DNA from: Owenia fusiformis
Lineage: Eukaryota > Annelida > Polychaeta > Sabellida > Oweniidae
Direction: 5' to 3'
NCBI GenBank assembly: GCA_903813345.2
Contig: CAIIXF020000010.1
Location: 18,489,181 to 18,553,180 of the forward strand
DNA length: 64,000 nt
Positions 62,127-64,000 of this stretch are shown piece after piece. Made by a program: the position numbers and the translations under genes. Every line of letters starts with the position of its first letter. Positions within the stretch are counted from its first letter, which is position 1. The notes under the pieces are model-generated. The model saw only the letters and a list, made by a program, of their open reading frames with translations, did not search any database and was not told the DNA's origin.

Positions 62127-64000
62127 TACTGTTTATTAAGTGTCTATTTTTTTCTTTTGAGTATATAATACTGCGATCGTTAGATTTACCTTTGGTGGAT
62201 GTGTCACTGGATCGCTGGAATTTCTACTTAGACCGTTTGTAGAGAATACGACTTCAGCTTGTTCCTAGTGACGTTCAGCTACTTGATCAGCTACAATTGA
62301 GTCCTGAAATTATTCGAGAAAAAATTCAAGTTCCACTGTATTTAGTACTTATGACAGAACCTGAGGAGTAGTTCTAGGGAGTGCTTCTGTTATAATTATA
62401 TCCAGAATGCAAATGTTGTTGGTTTTATTCCTTCAAACAATTTGTTTATATTGATTTGTAATTCCAAATAATTGCATCGCCATGTAAACCAATCCTCTTA
62501 ACTAGAGAACTAGGAAATTAAAATAGAATACATCAAGACATGCAATTAGAGTATTATTGAACAGTTTGGCATATCGGCGTTCTAAACTCCAATATCATAT
62601 CGAAAAACATTGCAATTCATAAGCTTAATTTCACACACTAAACATAATATGTACATGTATCTTACAATTCATAAAAGAGTGTACTAATAAGGAAGTAAAA
62701 ATACAAAACAAAGAAATGAAAAATGCTTTACCTTAACGTTATCAAAACGTTAACTTGACTCATGACCGTGATCTTTCTACAGTCGAGAATGTGTTCTATG
62801 GTAAACAAATAAATCTCAGTATGAGAGTTCCAAGTCTGGTTGCTATATTATACAAGCTTAATTCAACATTCGGGAATATGTATAGGGCTCAATATAAGCC
62901 ATTGATTGTTCAGATTTATTTAAGTAGATCGACTTTTAAGGGCTAAATTAATCCGAAAAGTAAATTAACTTGTTTCATTCAATGTCAACAATCAGATTCA
63001 AATATCTTGGAATAGAATTTACTATACAACTATTTGAGTTTACATTGGCAATTGTGACTCATATAGATGGCAGATCACTGGTCTTCTTCACTTCCCGTCT
63101 CGTTGGTTTGTGCTTGACCAAACTATTTGAAATGTTGCAAATTTCAGATCTGCTAAAAATAATTCCACGCTTGCGCGAACAATATTTTTGAGCCACTAAA
63201 TCCAAAATGTGGGTCAAAATTTTGAAAATTTAAGCCCATTTTCATCACACTTTGGCCTAAAATTAAAAAAGGACTTAAAAGGCCCAGTAATGACCAGAAG
63301 ACCCATTCTTTGGGGCCTTAAGGCTTTTTTGGCCCAAAATATTTTTGGAGCCCAATTTTCTTTCTTGACCCACCCAGATCCGCCAGTGCTACATGTATGT
63401 TATTCAGGGTGTTTGACTGAGTGTTCTACAACTCTATTTGAGTTTAAGATACCCAACATATGGAAAATACCAATGAGGCATTCCGCAATATGGCGGAAAC
63501 CTAAAAGTACATAACATTTTAGAGGATATAATTTGTGAGTAATTTATGTTTTATCCACGAGTGTATCGAGGGAGTAAAGATTTCAATATCAATGCTAAGT
63601 GGGTGTTCATTTTATGTTCCATTGTTAAATAATTCAAATCTGACCTACTGATGAGTAGCGACAATATGTAAACCGTATCTCATAGGGCAAAATCCTTATT
63701 CGATGGTTTGGTGAAAATGACAAAACATGATATGTTTCCATTCTTAATTTACCAGGACAACAATTCGATATAAATAAAAATAGTACACCATTCTTATTTA
63801 ATCATACAATGTGTATTACAGTTATGGCCTAGTCACATAGCCCGGCCGATGAGGTTCCGATGAGCCAGCGATGCAATTTTCACCGAACTCGGCCGAACAC
63901 TGGCCGAACACCGGCCGGACACCGGCCGGACATCCGTGGCGTTTGTTGCTTAAAACCGCATCGGTGGCAGCTCGGTGAAATTTTAACTTCGGAGTTAAAT
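62127..64000. other. Right edge, no supported gene
   Basis: Only short frames without domains. 63200-63390 belongs to the GGCCC-rich repeat family also seen near 5720-5880. From 63840 to the edge the sequence becomes GC-rich with tandem GGCCGGACACC units, probably the end of a mobile element cut by the window border. The stretch just above 62127 should hold the promoter of the minus-strand exon. Confidence 0.5.
63880..63942. repeat. Short GC-rich tandem repeat
   Basis: About four to five units of 10-11 bp like GGCCGAACACT / GGCCGGACACC in a row, against an AT-rich background. Possibly the sub-terminal part of a transposon. Confidence 0.7.

Overview
This window is animal nuclear DNA, not bacterial DNA. 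Genes are split by GT-AG introns, gene density is low, and introns and gaps are full of short transposon relics, inverted repeats and minisatellites. Mitochondrial creatine kinase, a ZIP8/14-like metal transporter, an RSL24D1-type ribosome biogenesis factor and F-box proteins point to an invertebrate metazoan. A marine deuterostome such as a hemichordate is my best guess, with low confidence.

Layout. (1) 1117-2732 (+): the last three exons of an RSL24D1 (RLP24) gene whose first exon lies upstream. (2) 7113-10380 and 12992-21043 (+): a tandem duplicate pair of six-exon genes encoding a BRCT domain, an F-box and a long unrecognised region. Copy 1 is clean (425 codons plus stop). Copy 2 keeps every exon, but exon 3 is split by a 1,201-bp insertion with a 9-bp target duplication, and its last intron has grown to 4.5 kb through LINE, foldback and minisatellite insertions. 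(3) 22677-30494 (-): a two-exon gene for a 1,981-aa secreted SpvB / FG-GAP / TcB-middle / RHS protein, the architecture of a bacterial Tc-toxin B-C fusion. It has a signal-peptide exon and a spliceosomal intron inside the SpvB domain. (4) 34781-36043 (+): an intronless, intact 420-aa mitochondrial-type creatine kinase. (5) 36538-41103: a 4.6-kb imperfect palindrome with 1.5-1.6-kb arms and a 21-bp minisatellite centre. (6) 41104-48178: gene-poor, with a mariner transposase fragment and several short inverted-repeat elements. (7) 48179-53175 (+): a seven-exon ZIP transporter of 404 aa with changed metal-site residues. (8) 56511-59981 (+): a single-exon protein of about 1,150 aa with coiled coils around a nucleotidyltransferase-like domain (GS...SDVE) and helical repeats. 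(9) 61911-62126 (-): the probable first coding exon of an unrecognised gene that continues toward lower coordinates.

The genes do not form an operon or an obvious common pathway. Two genes stand out biologically. One is the animal-encoded, secreted Tc/RHS-like protein with an unrecognised C-terminal tail of about 255 residues behind the RHS core. The other is the single-exon NTase/coiled-coil protein. The dominant structural theme is repeated insertion of non-autonomous inverted-repeat DNA elements (hAT-like with 8-bp duplications, mariner-like, and foldbacks), one of them inside a coding exon.
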